Shown: piece after piece, positions 18,705 through 27,601 of the stretch
How positions within the stretch are numbered: position 1 is the first letter of the stretch
Layout: every line of letters starts with the position of its first letter
Assembly: GCF_014656095.1 (NCBI RefSeq)
Contig: NZ_BNBT01000008.1
Coordinates: 46,191-110,190, forward strand
Reading direction: 5' to 3'
Origin: Streptomyces longispororuber
GTDB lineage: Bacteria; Actinomycetota; Actinomycetes; Streptomycetales; Streptomycetaceae
Length of the DNA stretch: 64,000 nt
Position numbers and translations under genes: made by a program
The notes under the pieces: generated by a model
What the model saw: the letters and a program-made list of their open reading frames with translations, nothing else
Told to the model about the DNA's origin: nothing
Databases searched by the model: none

Positions 18705-18879
18705 GGCACCACGAACCCGGGGCCGCGGCGGCCTGCGGACAGGCCGAAGCCCGCGCTCACCTGCCGTGGTACGTCCGGCGGTGAGGGCGGGCTGTTCGCT
18801 GGGCCCGGTCCGGCGGCCCCTGCGCGGGGTGGGCGAAGGGGTCAGGTGAGCCCCGGACCGGGTGGCGGTGGAGCGAGGG

Positions 18880-19311
18880 TCAGGCGAGGGCCTGCACCGC
18901 CGCGGTCGCGAAGCCGTGATCCTGCTCCGGGGCGCCGCCGCCGACGCCGATAGCGCCGATGAGCCGGCCGTCACGGTGGACGGGTACGCCGCCCGCGATG
19001 AACAGCAGCGGCCGGTCGAGGGCCGTCGGCAGCGTGTGGAAGAGGCCGCCGGGCTGGACGGCGTCCACCAGGTCGGCGGTCGGGGTGTTGAGCTGGAGCG
19101 CGGTGTACGCCTTGCGGGTGCTGGTCTCGCCGGAGATCAGCACGGCCCGGTCGTCACGCCGGAAGGCCAGGAGGTGGCCGCCGGCGTCGAGGACGGTGAC
19201 GCTGACGGTGACCCCGGCGGCCTCGGCGGCACGGCGGGCTGTGGTCACGAGGGCCTCGGCGTCGGTGATGGTCAGCGGCGCGACGGCGGTGGGGGCGGGG
19301 GTGGTGCTCAT
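18880..19311 (-). CDS. GlcG/HbpS-family (DUF336) protein
   Basis: 143 residues with typical features: LTITDAEALVTTARRAAE, VTVLDAGGHLLAFRRDD, a GGVPVHRDGRLIGAIGVGGG loop and a final DHGFATAAVQAL. The family includes glycolate-operon GlcG and the haem-binding, redox-sensing HbpS of Streptomyces; this copy lacks an export signal, so HbpS function is not implied. It lies 30 bases downstream of the MFS transporter gene on the same strand and is probably translated from the same mRNA, under the divergent MarR regulator. Confidence 0.85.
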   Translation of the reverse strand: MSTTPAPTAVAPLTITDAEALVTTARRAAEAAGVTVSVTVLDAGGHLLAFRRDDRAVLISGETSTRKAYTALQLNTPTADLVDAVQPGGLFHTLPTALDRPLLFIAGGVPVHRDGRLIGAIGVGGGAPEQDHGFATAAVQALA

Positions 19312-19341
19312 GAGGGGTGTGTCTCCTTGGGGAACGGTGTT

Positions 19342-20553
19342 TCAGTGGTGGACGGCCTGCGCGCGCTCGGCCACGGGGGTGGCACCCGCGATGACCGGGG
19401 AGGGCGCGGCGGACCGGCGTTCGAGGGCGGCCGACAGGACGGCCAGGACGAGGGCGGACCCGGCGAGCAGGGCACCGACCCAGTTCGGGGCGGTGTAGCC
19501 GAGGCCCGCGGAGATGACCACGCCGCCGAGCCAGGCCGACAGGGCGTTGCCGAGGTTGAAGGCGCCGATGTTGACGGCGGAGGCGAGCGTCGGCGCCCCT
19601 GAGGCCTGGTCGAGGACCCGCTTCTGCAGCGGCGGCACGGTCGCGAAACCCAGGGCGCCGATGAGGGCGATGGTGACCACCGAGGCGATCTGGTTGTGCG
19701 CGGTGAGGGTGAAGACGGCGAGCACCAGGGCCAGGCCGCCGAGCGAGACGTACAGCATGGGCATCAGCGCGCGGTCGGCGAACCGGCCGCCGATCAGGTT
19801 GCCGCCGACCATGCCGAGGCCGAACAGGACGAGCAGCCACGTCACGGAGGAGTCGGAGTAGCCGGCGACCTCGGTCATCATGGGCGTGATGTAGGTGATG
19901 GCCGCGAAGACGCCGCCGAAGCCGAGGACGGTCATCGCCATGGCGAGCAGGACCTGCACGTTGCGGAAGGCGCCGACCTCGTCGCGCAGCCGTACGCCCT
20001 CGGGCTTGGGCAGGTCCGGTACGAGCTTGGCGACACCGGCGAGGCCGAGCACGCCCAGGGCGGCGACGATGACGAAGGTGACCCGCCAGCCGACAGCCTG
20101 GCCGACGAACGTGCCGAGGGGTACACCGACCACGTTGGCCACGGTGAGGCCCGAGAACATGGTGGCGATGGCGCCGGCCTTCTTCTCGGGCGCGACCAGC
20201 TCGGCCGCGACGACGGAACCGATGCCGAAGAAGGCCCCGTGGGCGAGCGAGGCGACGATGCGGCCGGCGAGCATGACGCCGAACGCCGGCGCCACGGCCG
20301 AGAGCAGATTGCCCGCGATGAACAGGCCCATCAGCAGCATGAGCATCCGCTTGCGCGAGATGCGGGTGCCGAGCGCGGTCATCAGCGGGGCGCCGAGGAC
20401 GACGCCGAGGGCGTAGCCGGTCACGAGGAACCCCGCGGTGGGGATGGAGACGTCGAAGTCACCCGCGACCTCGGGAAGCAACCCCATGATCACGAATTCC
20501 GTGGTTCCGATTCCGAAGGCCCCGATCGCGAGGGCCAGAAGCGCGAGAGGCAT
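19342..20553 (-). CDS. MFS transporter, DHA1/AraJ-like drug or sugar efflux
   Basis: 403 residues with twelve hydrophobic segments. Family motifs include an N-terminal FGIGTTEFVIMGLLPEVA segment, GYALGVVLGAPLMTALG and a signature LAHGAFFGIGSVVA, all characteristic of the AraJ/YdhP-like DHA1 group of proton-driven exporters. The first gene of a two-gene unit with the DUF336 protein, it is divergent from a MarR regulator with 148 bases between starts. This arrangement usually means the regulator represses efflux in the absence of ligand. Confidence 0.9.
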   Translation of the reverse strand: MPLALLALAIGAFGIGTTEFVIMGLLPEVAGDFDVSIPTAGFLVTGYALGVVLGAPLMTALGTRISRKRMLMLLMGLFIAGNLLSAVAPAFGVMLAGRIVASLAHGAFFGIGSVVAAELVAPEKKAGAIATMFSGLTVANVVGVPLGTFVGQAVGWRVTFVIVAALGVLGLAGVAKLVPDLPKPEGVRLRDEVGAFRNVQVLLAMAMTVLGFGGVFAAITYITPMMTEVAGYSDSSVTWLLVLFGLGMVGGNLIGGRFADRALMPMLYVSLGGLALVLAVFTLTAHNQIASVVTIALIGALGFATVPPLQKRVLDQASGAPTLASAVNIGAFNLGNALSAWLGGVVISAGLGYTAPNWVGALLAGSALVLAVLSAALERRSAAPSPVIAGATPVAERAQAVHH

Positions 20554-20606
20554 GGAGGTATACCTTCCAAACGGTTGCGGGAGCGCTTAACGTGCGTCCA
20601 CAATAG

Positions 20607-20629
20607 TTGCATGCGCGGGATATTTGCAA
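20607..20629. promoter_or_regulatory. Possible MarR operator
   Basis: A short inverted repeat TTGCA...TTGCAA with an AT-richer centre lies between the divergent MFS and MarR genes. Arms are only five to six bases, so this is a weak call based on position. Confidence 0.3.
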
Positions 20630-20701
20630 GCGCTGGATATTGCGGTGGTGGACTATCCTGGACGCAGCAGCTCCGGGACGCAGGAAGACGGAGGAACAGG
20701 T

Positions 20702-21160
20702 ATGACGGCGACCGACCCCGCACTCACCGCGCTCGCCCAGGGCTGGTGCGCGCTCTCCCTGCTCCACGGGAAGATCGAGTCCCATGTGGAGCGGGCCCTC
20801 CAGGCCAAGCACGGCCTGAGCGTGCGGGAGTACAGCCTTCTCGACGTCCTCAGCCGCCAGCACGACGGCGAAGGCGGGCACCTGCAGATGAAGCAGGTCG
20901 CCGACGCCGTCGTCCTCAGCCAGAGCGCCACCACGCGCCTGGTGACCCGCCTCGAGGAGCGGGGTCTGCTCTCGCGGTACCTGTGCCCGACCGACCGGCG
21001 CGGCATCTACACAAACGTCAGCGAGAGCGGTGCCGAGCTCCTCGCCCAGGCCCGGCCCACCAATGACGCCGCCCTGCGCGAGGCCCTGGACGAAGCCGCG
21101 AAGAACCCTGAGCTCGCCCCGCTGGTCCGGGCGGTGGAAGCGGTGCACGCACCGGCGTAG
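20702..21160 (+). CDS. MarR-family transcriptional regulator
   Basis: 152 residues with a winged HTH (LQMKQVADAVVLSQSATTRLVTRLEERGLLSR) and the conserved wing sequence PTDRRGIYTNVSESG. It is expected to bind DNA as a dimer and sense a phenolic or other ligand. ATG 20702 follows GGAGGAACAGGT; the frame continues upstream but without a better ribosome-binding site. It is divergent from the MFS-DUF336 pair, its most likely target. Confidence 0.9.
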   Translation: MTATDPALTALAQGWCALSLLHGKIESHVERALQAKHGLSVREYSLLDVLSRQHDGEGGHLQMKQVADAVVLSQSATTRLVTRLEERGLLSRYLCPTDRRGIYTNVSESGAELLAQARPTNDAALREALDEAAKNPELAPLVRAVEAVHAPA

Positions 21161-21483
21161 GCCGCAGGCCACCGGGGCAGGACTCGCGCTCTGTCCCGGT
21201 GGCTCTCAGGGGTCTGTCCCCGGTGGCCCGGTCCGCAGGGGCTCGCTGTCGGCGATGCGGCGCGCAGCCGGTCGGGGCCGCAGCCCGCCGCCGCTCGCAG
21301 CCGCGCTCCGCAGCCGGTCGGGGCCGCGGCTCCGCAGGCGCTCCGGCCGCATCAGTCGCGGTCCCGGAGCGCGGGACCCGGGTATGGTCCCGGGGCGCGG
21401 GCCCCGAGTGCGGTCCAAGAGCGCGGTCCCGGGGTGCCTTCAGCCGACGCCGCCCGGAGAGGGGGCTCCCGTAGGCTGCGGCC
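21161..21483. other. 323-base GC-rich intergenic stretch
   Basis: No gene is visible. An 18-bp direct repeat, GCAGCCGGTCGGGGCCGC, occurs at 21264-21281 and 21310-21327, in a background of GC-rich partial repeats of GGTCCCGG. Confidence 0.5.
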
Positions 21484-21936
21484 ATGGGAGATCTTGAAAT
21501 ACGCCCGGCCGTCGCCGAGGACATCCCCGCGATCGTGGCCATGCTCGCGGACGATCCGCTGGGCGCACAGCGCGAGTCACCGGACGACCTCAGCCCGTAC
21601 GGCCCCGCGTTCGAGCGGTTGGCCCAGGATCCGAACCAGCACCTGACCGTCGCCGTCCGCGAGGGCCGCGTGATCGGCACGCTGCAGCTCACGGTCATCC
21701 CGGGCCTGTCCCGGAAGGGCGCCACGCGCTCGATCATCGAAGCCGTACGGGTGCACGCCGACGAACGCGGCAGCGGTCTCGGCACCCAGCTCATCGAGTG
21801 GGCCGTGGCGGAGTCGCGGCGGCTCGGCTGCCACTTGGTGCAGCTCACGTCGGATGCCAGCCGCACCGACGCGCACCGCTTCTACGAGCGCCTGGGCTTC
21901 ACGGCATCGCACGTGGGCTTCAAGCGGCAGCTCTGA
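21484..21936 (+). CDS. GNAT N-acetyltransferase
   Basis: 150 residues forming one GNAT domain. The N-terminus is MGDLEIRPAVAEDIPAIVAM, the acetyl-CoA loop is RGSGLGTQLIEWA, and the end is CHLVQLTSDASRTDAHRFYE...GF, typical of the small PaiA/YhhY-like group. The substrate is unknown. It is convergent with the serine hydrolase gene, and a parS site lies between them. Confidence 0.88.
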   Translation: MGDLEIRPAVAEDIPAIVAMLADDPLGAQRESPDDLSPYGPAFERLAQDPNQHLTVAVREGRVIGTLQLTVIPGLSRKGATRSIIEAVRVHADERGSGLGTQLIEWAVAESRRLGCHLVQLTSDASRTDAHRFYERLGFTASHVGFKRQL

Positions 21937-21998
21937 CGCGGGCCGACACGGGCGAGCGCGTGCAGGCACTGAGCTGAGGTCAGGTCGTCCTGCTCACG

Positions 21999-22012
21999 GT
22001 TTCACGTGAAAC
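21999..22012. other. parS site
   Basis: Perfect GTTTCACGTGAAAC between convergent genes. Arms GTCGTCCTG (21984-21992) and CAGGACGGC (22012-22020), with one mismatch, flank it and could form a stem. Confidence 0.95.
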
Positions 22013-22036
22013 AGGACGGCCTGGCCCGTGCTCTGC

Positions 22037-23410
22037 TCAGGCGAGGCCTCGCCAGCCCTCGGGGTCCACCCCGCCCGGCACGGGGGCGTTCTTGTCATAC
22101 GGCTCGCGCGTGAAGACGAATGACCCGACGTCCAGGTGGCTCACTGTGCCGTCCGCCCTCCGGACGGCACGCAGCCGCTCCCCGGCGTAGTAGCCGTCGA
22201 GCCCTGTCCACGTCCCGTCCCCGTTCGGCCCGAAGCGTGAGCCACGGCCACCGCCCGTGAGGGGGCCCAGCCGGACCTCGCCACCCGCCGCCAGACGCAG
22301 CCCCTGCACGCTCGTCCCCCAGTACCAAGGGCCGACCAGCTCCAGGAGCGACGGGTCCACGTCGGGCAGAGGCCGCCACGGCTCCGGGATACGCGGCTCC
22401 GCTTCCGCCACGATCCGCACGAGCTCGGCCGCCACGGTCGCCACCGCCGGTCCGGAGGTGCAGTTGGCCAGGACGATCGTCGCGATGTCCTCCTCCTCAC
22501 AGGTCCACAGACTGGCGAGGAAGCCGGGGAGCGAGCCGGTGTGGCCCACGAGCGCACCACCGCCGTACCGCACGATGCCGAGGCCGAGCCCGTAGGTCTG
22601 CTCCGCGTCCCCGAACTCCGCGACGGCCGCAGGCATCTTCATCTCACGGACCGATTCCGCACAGAGCACACGGTCGTCGCCTCGCATCAGGAACACGGCG
22701 AAGCGCGCCAGGTCCGCCGTCGTCGACCACAGTTGCCCGGCCGGAGCCATGAGCCCCAGGTCCTCCAGGGGTTCGGGCAGCAACACGTCGGCCCACGGGT
22801 GCACCGCCCAGCCACCCGCGTGCGGAGCCATCGGCTGGCCGCTCGTACGGTGCAGGCCGAGCGGTTCCAGGACCTCCCGGCGCAGGACGTCCTCCCACGG
22901 GGCACCGCGCAGCGCCTCGATGAGCGAACCGAGCAGCGTGTAACCCGGGTTCGAGTAGTGGAAGCGGCGCCCGGCCGGATGCCTGAAGGGCTTCTCGCCG
23001 AGTACGTCGCGCAGTTCCGGCCGCAGTGACGCAGAACTGCGCTCCCACCACTCTCCAGGCGTCTCGGCCGCGAGCCCGCCCCGGTGGGCGAGGAGCTCGG
23101 CGATGGTGACCTCGCCGACGCCGGTGTCCGGCAGATGCTTCTCCAGCGGGTCGGACAGATCGAGGAGTCCCTCGTCGCGCAGGCGCATCACGAGCACGGC
23201 CGTGAACGTCTTGGTGATCGATCCGATGCGGTACTGCACGTTCTGATCCGGTGCATGGCCGTCGACGGACGTACGCGCACCTGTCCACACCAGCTCGCCC
23301 CCACGCACGACAGCAGCGACCAGGGACGGGGCGCGTCCTTCGGTCTGCGCGGTCGCGATCCGGTGCAGCAGGGCCCGGCGCGTCGAGGGAAGCAGCTCTT
23401 GTTTCGTCAT
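22037..23410 (-). CDS. Serine hydrolase of the beta-lactamase class C / esterase family
   Basis: 457 residues. The catalytic SxxK is S64-I-T-K67 (YRIGSITKTFTAV), and the second motif is YSN in RRFHYSNPGY. A late GHTG (LVGHTGSLPG) occupies the position of the third motif. An extra C-terminal domain (about residues 360-457) resembles the lipocalin-like end of some DD-peptidase/esterase members. No signal peptide is visible, so it is more likely a cytosolic esterase or amidase than a penicillin-recognising enzyme. It is divergent from the DLH-like gene. Confidence 0.86.
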   Translation of the reverse strand: MTKQELLPSTRRALLHRIATAQTEGRAPSLVAAVVRGGELVWTGARTSVDGHAPDQNVQYRIGSITKTFTAVLVMRLRDEGLLDLSDPLEKHLPDTGVGEVTIAELLAHRGGLAAETPGEWWERSSASLRPELRDVLGEKPFRHPAGRRFHYSNPGYTLLGSLIEALRGAPWEDVLRREVLEPLGLHRTSGQPMAPHAGGWAVHPWADVLLPEPLEDLGLMAPAGQLWSTTADLARFAVFLMRGDDRVLCAESVREMKMPAAVAEFGDAEQTYGLGLGIVRYGGGALVGHTGSLPGFLASLWTCEEEDIATIVLANCTSGPAVATVAAELVRIVAEAEPRIPEPWRPLPDVDPSLLELVGPWYWGTSVQGLRLAAGGEVRLGPLTGGGRGSRFGPNGDGTWTGLDGYYAGERLRAVRRADGTVSHLDVGSFVFTREPYDKNAPVPGGVDPEGWRGLA

Positions 23411-23527
23411 GGAGCAAGTTCATACGGGCAAAGGCGCAGCGTCGAGTCAATTCCTTTGACACACGGGCACCTCTGGTGCACGTCGCGCGTCAAGGGGTCG
23501 GTTCGGTTCCGAACAGGGCTGCGCCAT

Positions 23528-23541
23528 GTTTCACGTGAAAC
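23528..23541. other. parS site
   Basis: Perfect GTTTCACGTGAAAC in the 217-base divergent spacer between the serine hydrolase and DLH-like genes. Confidence 0.95.
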
Positions 23542-23627
23542 ACTCCTTGCCCGGTCGGCGAGTCCGCGTTCTGCCCACGGTTAAGATCCGCCCGTTCCCG
23601 GCTTGGTGATCACTACAGTCCCGTCCC

Positions 23628-24359
23628 ATGACGACGATGACGACGCGTACGGTCGAGTATCCGGCCGACGGCTTGACGATGATCGGGCACCTTGCGCTCC
23701 CTGCCGGTGTCGACCGGCGGCCCGCGGTGCTGCTCGGACCAGAGGGCATCGGGCTCAGCGACGTCGAGCGCCGCCGGGCCGATGCTCTCGCCGAACTCGG
23801 ATATATAGCGCTGGCCTTCGACCTCCACGGCGGGCGCTATTTGGGCGACCCCGAGGAGATGCTGGCCCGGTGCCTTCCGCTGCTCGCGGACCCCGACCGG
23901 ATGCGGGGCATCGGCCACGCGGCACTCGATGTGCTGCGCGCCGAACCACGGACCGACCCCGATCGCATCGCCGCCATCGGTTACGGCACCGGGGGCGCCA
24001 TCGCGCTGGAACTCGGACGCGACGGCGTCGATCTGCGCGCGATCGGAACGGTCAACGCACTCACCACGGGCCGCCCGGGCGAGGCAGCACGCATCCGCTG
24101 CCCCGTGTGGGCCGGGGTCGGCTCGGAGGACCCCATCATGGCCGCCGAGCAGAGGGACGCCTTCGCCGCGGAGATGCAGGCCGCGGGCGTCGACTGGCGC
24201 ATGGTGGTCTACGGCGGCGCCCTGCACGCCTTCCACCATCCGCCGGTCGACCACACCGTGCGCCCCGGCGTCGGCCACCACCCGCGGCATGCCGAGCGGG
24301 CCTGGCGCGACGTCGTCGACCTGCTCACCGAGTGCCTGCCCGTGGCGGAGGCGGTCTGA
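23628..24359 (+). CDS. Dienelactone-hydrolase-like alpha/beta hydrolase lacking the usual nucleophile
   Basis: 243 residues with a DLH-type alpha/beta fold: LLGPEGIGLSD, ALAFDLHGGRYLGD, a nucleophile-elbow region IGYGTGGAIALELG, an Asp in GSEDPIM, and His in ALHAFHHPP. In dienelactone hydrolases the elbow reads G-x-C-x-G-G; here the nucleophile position (residue 120) is Gly, followed by Thr121. Either the protein has lost hydrolase activity or uses the threonine. Starts at 23628 and 23637 are both possible. The function is unassigned. Confidence 0.8.
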   Translation: MTTMTTRTVEYPADGLTMIGHLALPAGVDRRPAVLLGPEGIGLSDVERRRADALAELGYIALAFDLHGGRYLGDPEEMLARCLPLLADPDRMRGIGHAALDVLRAEPRTDPDRIAAIGYGTGGAIALELGRDGVDLRAIGTVNALTTGRPGEAARIRCPVWAGVGSEDPIMAAEQRDAFAAEMQAAGVDWRMVVYGGALHAFHHPPVDHTVRPGVGHHPRHAERAWRDVVDLLTECLPVAEAV

Positions 24360-24535
24360 GCGGCGGCTGCCGCCCGCGGTTCTGAGCGGCGCCGCCGAAA
24401 GGCCGACATCGCCGGGCGCAGGCCTGAGAGCGAGCGCTCGTCACGTCCGGCCGCGAGGCGAGCTTCGTAGCGCCAGGCCCCGGATTGAGCCTTCGTAACG
24501 CCCAGCCTCAGCGCGATCCCAGGTAGAGCACGGCC

Positions 24536-25510
24536 TCAGCGCGAGCCCTCGTAACGGGTGACGAGCGCGGCGGCACGGTCCCGCAGGGCGGTGCGCAACG
24601 ACTGCGGGGACAGCGCTTCCGCGTCCATGCCGAGCTGCCACAGCGCCCATTCGGCATGTCGTGCGTCCTGGAAGGTCACCTCCAGCCGCAGCCAGCCGTC
24701 CGCGTCGGGCTCCTCCGCGCGCACGGCAAGCGCGGTGTCCAGCAGCTCCTCCCGCCGCTCCGGGGCCACCCGGAGCAGCACGGTGGCGTGGTCGCCGCCG
24801 GAGAGGAACCGTGCCGAGCGTTCCCGCCAGATCCCGTCCAGGTCGACCCGGGGCGGTCGCTGGGTCTTCTCGGCGAGCTCCTCGGCGGCCAGCACCCGCG
24901 ACAGGCGGTAGGTGCGGTCCTCGCCGGATCTGATCGCCAGCAAGTAGCCCCGGTCGCGCACGGTGACCAGGCCGACCGGGTCCACCGTGCGCCACCGCGC
25001 TGCCTGGCCGGTGGCCGCGTAGTGGATGCGCAGCTTGTGCCCGGTGAGCACCGCGCGCCGGACCGCGATCATGGTGGCGTCGGGGACTTCCTCAGTCATC
25101 AGCCGGCGTGCCAGCAGGTCGGTCTCCGGGTCGACGAGGAAGCGCTGCGCCGCGTCGCTCGCGGTGGCCCGGTGGGTCTCGGGCAGCGCGTCGAGCACCT
25201 TGCGCATCGCCGACGTGAACGCCGAGCCGAGGCCGAAGACCTGCTCCCCGCGGGCCGCTCCGGCGGTCAGCAGGGCGAGGGCCTCGTCGTGGTTCAGACC
25301 GGTGAGCTCGGTGCGGAACCCGGGCGCCAACGCGAACCCGCCGTAGCGGCCACGCTCGGCGTAGACCGGGACACCGGCCGCCGACAGCGCCTCGATGTCA
25401 CGGAGCACGGTGCGGGTGGACACCTCCAGCTCGCGGGCCAGCGTGTCCGCAGTCAGCCGACCGCGCTGACGCAGCAGCAGCACCAGCGAGACCAAGCGGT
25501 CGGCACGCAT
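24536..25510 (-). CDS. WYL-domain transcriptional regulator (YafY/DeoR-type HTH)
   Basis: 324 residues with an N-terminal HTH (RLVSLVLLLRQRGRLTADTLARELEVSTRTVLRDIEAL) and a central WYL domain (about residues 130-215) ending in GYLLAIRSGEDRTYRLSRV. A C-terminal WCX extension follows. WYL regulators bind nucleic acids or nucleotide-like ligands and commonly repress neighbouring genes. The divergent RidA gene starts 129 bases away and is the obvious candidate target. Confidence 0.88.
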   Translation of the reverse strand: MRADRLVSLVLLLRQRGRLTADTLARELEVSTRTVLRDIEALSAAGVPVYAERGRYGGFALAPGFRTELTGLNHDEALALLTAGAARGEQVFGLGSAFTSAMRKVLDALPETHRATASDAAQRFLVDPETDLLARRLMTEEVPDATMIAVRRAVLTGHKLRIHYAATGQAARWRTVDPVGLVTVRDRGYLLAIRSGEDRTYRLSRVLAAEELAEKTQRPPRVDLDGIWRERSARFLSGGDHATVLLRVAPERREELLDTALAVRAEEPDADGWLRLEVTFQDARHAEWALWQLGMDAEALSPQSLRTALRDRAAALVTRYEGSR

Positions 25511-25638
25511 GCGAAAACTCTATCGATATACGTGACGGGAGATGTCACGTTTCGCTGCGAGGCTCGTCGCCACGACGTCGAAGCCACGGTTGCGGAGCCG
25601 GTGGCCGGCGTACTCCCTCTGCAGCGAACGGAGCTGGC

Positions 25639-26040
25639 ATGGCGATGGAACGAACAGCGGTCAACCCGGTGGCATGGTCCCTGGGGATGGGCTTCAACCA
25701 GGGCGAGGTCGTCTCCGGGCACACCCGGACCTTGTACATCTCGGGCCAGACGGCGCTGAACGGCGACGGCAAGCCCCAACACGACGGTGACATGGCGGCG
25801 CAACTGGCGCTGAGCCTCGACAACCTGGTGGCCGTGCTGGAGGAGGCCGACATGACGCTCGCCGACCTGGTCCGGCTCAACGTCTACACGACCGATGTCG
25901 ACCTGCTCCTCCAGCACTACGGCGTCCTGGCCGCACGGTTGGGCGCCGCCGGGGTGGCGCCCACCACCACGATGCTCGGGGTGGCACGGCTGGCGATCCC
26001 CGGTCAGATGGTCGAGCTGGAGGGCACCGCCGTCGCGTGA
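25639..26040 (+). CDS. RidA-family (YjgF/YER057c/UK114) protein
   Basis: 133 residues with RidA-fold segments: an ISGQTALNGDGKP strand, LDNLVAVLEEADMTLADLVRLNVYTTD, and a C-terminal PTTTMLGVARLAIPGQMVELEGTAVA in which the conserved active-site Arg of the RidA subgroup appears as ...GVARLAIPGQMVE. RidA enzymes hydrolyse reactive enamine/imine intermediates; several subgroups have other roles. ATG 25639 follows a GGAG motif; 25645 is an alternative. It is divergent from the WYL regulator. Confidence 0.87.
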   Translation: MAMERTAVNPVAWSLGMGFNQGEVVSGHTRTLYISGQTALNGDGKPQHDGDMAAQLALSLDNLVAVLEEADMTLADLVRLNVYTTDVDLLLQHYGVLAARLGAAGVAPTTTMLGVARLAIPGQMVELEGTAVA

Positions 26041-26137
26041 CGCGACCACGCCGCCACCACCGCACCGGGCCCCGGCACCGGCCGGCACCGCCCCCACGAC
26101 ACCCCGGCCAGGCGGACGTACGGCGAAGGCGAGCAGA

Positions 26138-27601
26138 TCACGTCTGCGCCATGTCCACGAACCGGGAGTAGTGGCCCTGGAAGGCGACCGTGATCGTGGC
26201 CGTCGGACCGTTACGGTGCTTGGCCACGATCAGGTCCGCCTCGCCCGCGCGCGGCGACTCCTTCTCGTACGCGTCCTCGCGGTGCAGCAGGATCACCATG
26301 TCCGCGTCCTGCTCGATGGAGCCCGACTCACGCAGGTCGGACACCATCGGCTTCTTGTCCGTGCGCTGCTCGGGACCTCGGTTGAGCTGGGAGAGCGCGA
26401 TGACCGGGATCTCCAGCTCCTTCGCCAGCAGCTTCAGGTTTCGCGACATGTCCGAGACCTCCTGCTGACGGCTCTCGGCGCGCTTCGAACCGCCGGACTG
26501 CATGAGCTGGAGGTAGTCGATGACCACGAGCCGCAGGTCGTTGCGCTGCTTCAGGCGGCGGCACTTCGCCCGGATCTCCATCATCGACAGGTTCGGGGAG
26601 TCGTCGATGTACAGCGGGGCGGCCGAGACCTCGGGCATGCGACGAGCCAGTCGCGTCCAGTCCTCGTCCGTCATCGTGCCGGAGCGCATGTGGTGCAGGG
26701 CCACGCGCGCCTCGGCCGAGAGGAGGCGCATCGCGATCTCATTGCGGCCCATCTCGAGCGAGAAGATGACGCTCGGCAGATTGTTCTTGATCGACGCGGC
26801 CCGCGCGAAGTCGAGGGCCAGGGTGGACTTACCCATGGCGGGCCGGGCCGCGATGACGATCATCTGGCCGGGGTGCAGGCCGTTGGTGAGCGAGTCGAAG
26901 TCGGTGAAGCCGGTGGGCACACCGGTCATCTCGCCGCTGCGCGAGCCGATCGCCTCGATCTCGTCGAGGGCGCCCTCCATGATGTCGCCGAGGGGCAGGT
27001 AGTCCTCGCTGGTGCGCTGCTCGGTGACGGCGTAGATCTCGGCCTGGGCGCTGTTGACGATCTCGTCGACGTCGCCGTCCGCCGCGTATCCCATCTGCGT
27101 GATGCGCGTGCCCGCCTCGACCAGGCGGCGCAGGACCGCGCGCTCGTGCACGATCTCCGCGTAGTACTCCGCGTTGGCCGCGGTCGGCACCGTCTGGACC
27201 AGCGAGTGCAGATACGAGGGGCCACCGACCTTGGTGATCTCGCCGCGCTTGGTGAGCTCGGCGGCGACCGTGATCGGGTCGGCGGGCTCGCCCTTGGCGT
27301 ACAGGTCAAGGATCGCGGTGTAGATCGTCTCGTGGGCGGGCCGGTAGAAGTCGTGGCCCTTGAGCACCTCGACGACGTCGGCGATGGCGTCCTTCGACAG
27401 CAGCATGCCGCCGAGCACGGACTGCTCCGCGTCCAGGTCCTGCGGTGGCACGCGCTCGAAGGAGGGGCCGCCGCCGTCCCAGCCGCGCTCGTGCTGCTCC
27501 TCGCGGCCGCGGTCGCCGTCACGGCGCGGGCGGGACACGGGCAGCCGATCCCCCGGTCCGCTGTCGGCCCACGGGTCGTCCAAGGGCTCGGAGATGCTCA
27601 C
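26138..27601 (-). CDS. dnaB: Replicative DNA helicase DnaB
   Basis: 487 residues, normal length, with no intein. The N-terminal primase-interacting domain (PPQDLDAEQSVLGGMLLSKDAI) is followed by the RecA-like helicase domain with Walker A (ARPAMGKSTLA), Walker B (LVVIDYLQLM) and the H4 motif SQLNRGPEQR; the end is FQGHYSRFVDM. It unwinds DNA at the replication fork as a hexamer. The frame is open far upstream, but the GTG at 27601 (MSISEPLDDPW) follows GGAGGAGG and is the likely start. A DnaA-box-like cluster lies upstream. Confidence 0.96.
   Translation of the reverse strand: MSISEPLDDPWADSGPGDRLPVSRPRRDGDRGREEQHERGWDGGGPSFERVPPQDLDAEQSVLGGMLLSKDAIADVVEVLKGHDFYRPAHETIYTAILDLYAKGEPADPITVAAELTKRGEITKVGGPSYLHSLVQTVPTAANAEYYAEIVHERAVLRRLVEAGTRITQMGYAADGDVDEIVNSAQAEIYAVTEQRTSEDYLPLGDIMEGALDEIEAIGSRSGEMTGVPTGFTDFDSLTNGLHPGQMIVIAARPAMGKSTLALDFARAASIKNNLPSVIFSLEMGRNEIAMRLLSAEARVALHHMRSGTMTDEDWTRLARRMPEVSAAPLYIDDSPNLSMMEIRAKCRRLKQRNDLRLVVIDYLQLMQSGGSKRAESRQQEVSDMSRNLKLLAKELEIPVIALSQLNRGPEQRTDKKPMVSDLRESGSIEQDADMVILLHREDAYEKESPRAGEADLIVAKHRNGPTATITVAFQGHYSRFVDMAQT

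Noticed and set aside
20207..20300. Possible transfer signature in the 18.8-21.2 kb MarR/MFS cluster
   Set aside because: Base composition and codon use look like the neighbours, and there are no mobile-element remnants or tRNA next to it.
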